Source: Nostoc linckia NIES-25
GTDB lineage: Bacteria > Cyanobacteriota > Cyanobacteriia > Cyanobacteriales > Nostocaceae
NCBI RefSeq assembly: GCF_002368035.1
Contig: NZ_AP018222.1
Coordinates: 3,585,034 to 3,649,033 of the forward strand
Length of the DNA stretch: 64,000 bases
Direction: 5' to 3'
Shown: positions 63,796 through 64,000 of the stretch, one piece after another
Layout: every line of letters starts with the position of its first letter
How positions within the stretch are numbered: the stretch's first letter is position 1
Made by a program: the position numbers and the translations under genes
Notes under the pieces: model-generated
The model's database searches: none
The model's input: only the letters and a program-made list of their open reading frames with translations
What the model was told of the DNA's origin: nothing

Positions 63796-63913
63796 CCTGG
63801 CATCGAGCTATTTTAGCGTAGGGCAACCCCTAAACTATCGTTGCCGCAGCAGCGTTTCACCTCTGAGTTCGGGAAGGATTCAGTGTGGTTCCACCGCGCA
63901 ATAGACACCAGGA
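63796..63913 (-). rRNA. rrf: 5S ribosomal RNA
   Basis: 118 bases on the minus strand, starting TCCTGGTGTCTATTGCGCGG. It contains the conserved GAACCACACTGAATCCTTCC and CCCGAACTCAGAGGTGAAAC stretches and CTGCGGCAACGATAG, and ends GATGCCAGG. The CCTGG and CCAGG ends pair as helix I. The 23S gene should lie beyond 64000 on the same strand. Confidence 0.93.
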
Positions 63914-64000
63914 AAACTTTTAGGGCAAGGGGGAAAAGGTAAAAAACTTATCTTTAACCTTTTCCCATCTTCAAAACCCTGAAGACTGCCAGGAATGCGA
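63914..64000. other. Spacer upstream of 5S with purine/pyrimidine repeat
   Basis: Contains a copy of the hairpin repeat (about 63925-63965, G/A-rich then C/T-rich), so the repeat lies within the rRNA operon spacer. The last 30 bases are not recognised. Confidence 0.5.

Overview
The window looks like a chromosomal piece of a filamentous, Nostoc-like cyanobacterium. The evidence is the very frequent HIP1 octamer GCGATCGC, a high-light-inducible (Hli) protein, an ABA4-like carotenoid protein, a Mo-nitrogenase C-terminal-domain protein, DUF1822, DUF928 and CHASE2 proteins, a cyanobacterial-type principal sigma factor, and heptamer tandem repeats of the kind common in Nostocales. Base composition and codon style look even, and I see no large island of foreign composition.

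Layout. 1-6.4 kb: a TPR protein, a single-domain response regulator, a topoisomerase A subunit that lacks a recognisable GyrA-box, two gene remnants and an Hli gene. 6.6-13.9 kb: principal sigma factor, a long unannotated leader region, a fasciclin lipoprotein, gyrB and miaA. 13.9-24.7 kb: a broken Uma2 gene, a nucleotidyltransferase, glcD, a family-10-like glycosidase, a membrane protein, a PAS/GAF kinase without its phosphoacceptor His, tRNA-Lys(CUU), an ABA4-like gene and a CobW GTPase. 25.0-31.0 kb: DUF1822, a CHAT-CHASE2 membrane protein and a DUF928 gene. The DUF928 gene is split by an apparently intact ISAzo13-like element. 31.2-44.0 kb: M3 peptidase, mtnA, a large RTX-repeat protein, an SGNH hydrolase, an unknown gene and dxs. 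45.5-52.9 kb: aldo/keto reductase, a repeat-dense gap, a CorC/HlyC-type protein and mfd. 53-55.7 kb: a small toxin-antitoxin neighbourhood with a possible HEPN protein, a RelE/ParE-like pair, an orphan HicB and a VapC pair. 55.8-63.6 kb: Hsp70-like protein, UvsE, a secreted protein, an RCK-type channel, a Mo-nitrogenase C-terminal-domain protein, a cupin and a creatininase-family hydrolase. The window ends in a 5S rRNA gene on the minus strand, the distal end of an rRNA operon that runs out of the window.

Most genes are single housekeeping units rather than long operons. DNA topology and repair are well represented (topoisomerase A, gyrB, mfd, uvsE). The most system-like group is DUF1822 / CHAT-CHASE2 / DUF928: a cytosolic caspase-like domain tethered to an extracytoplasmic CHASE2 sensor, beside a secreted protein. 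In this strain the secreted partner is broken.

Intergenic space carries many small repeats: at least three MITE-like families with conserved terminal inverted repeats, a purine/pyrimidine hairpin family with about eleven copies, a 33-bp hairpin family, and heptamer arrays. Some repeats have entered coding sequence (topoisomerase A, mfd) or supply a start codon (miaA) or stop codon (glycosidase).
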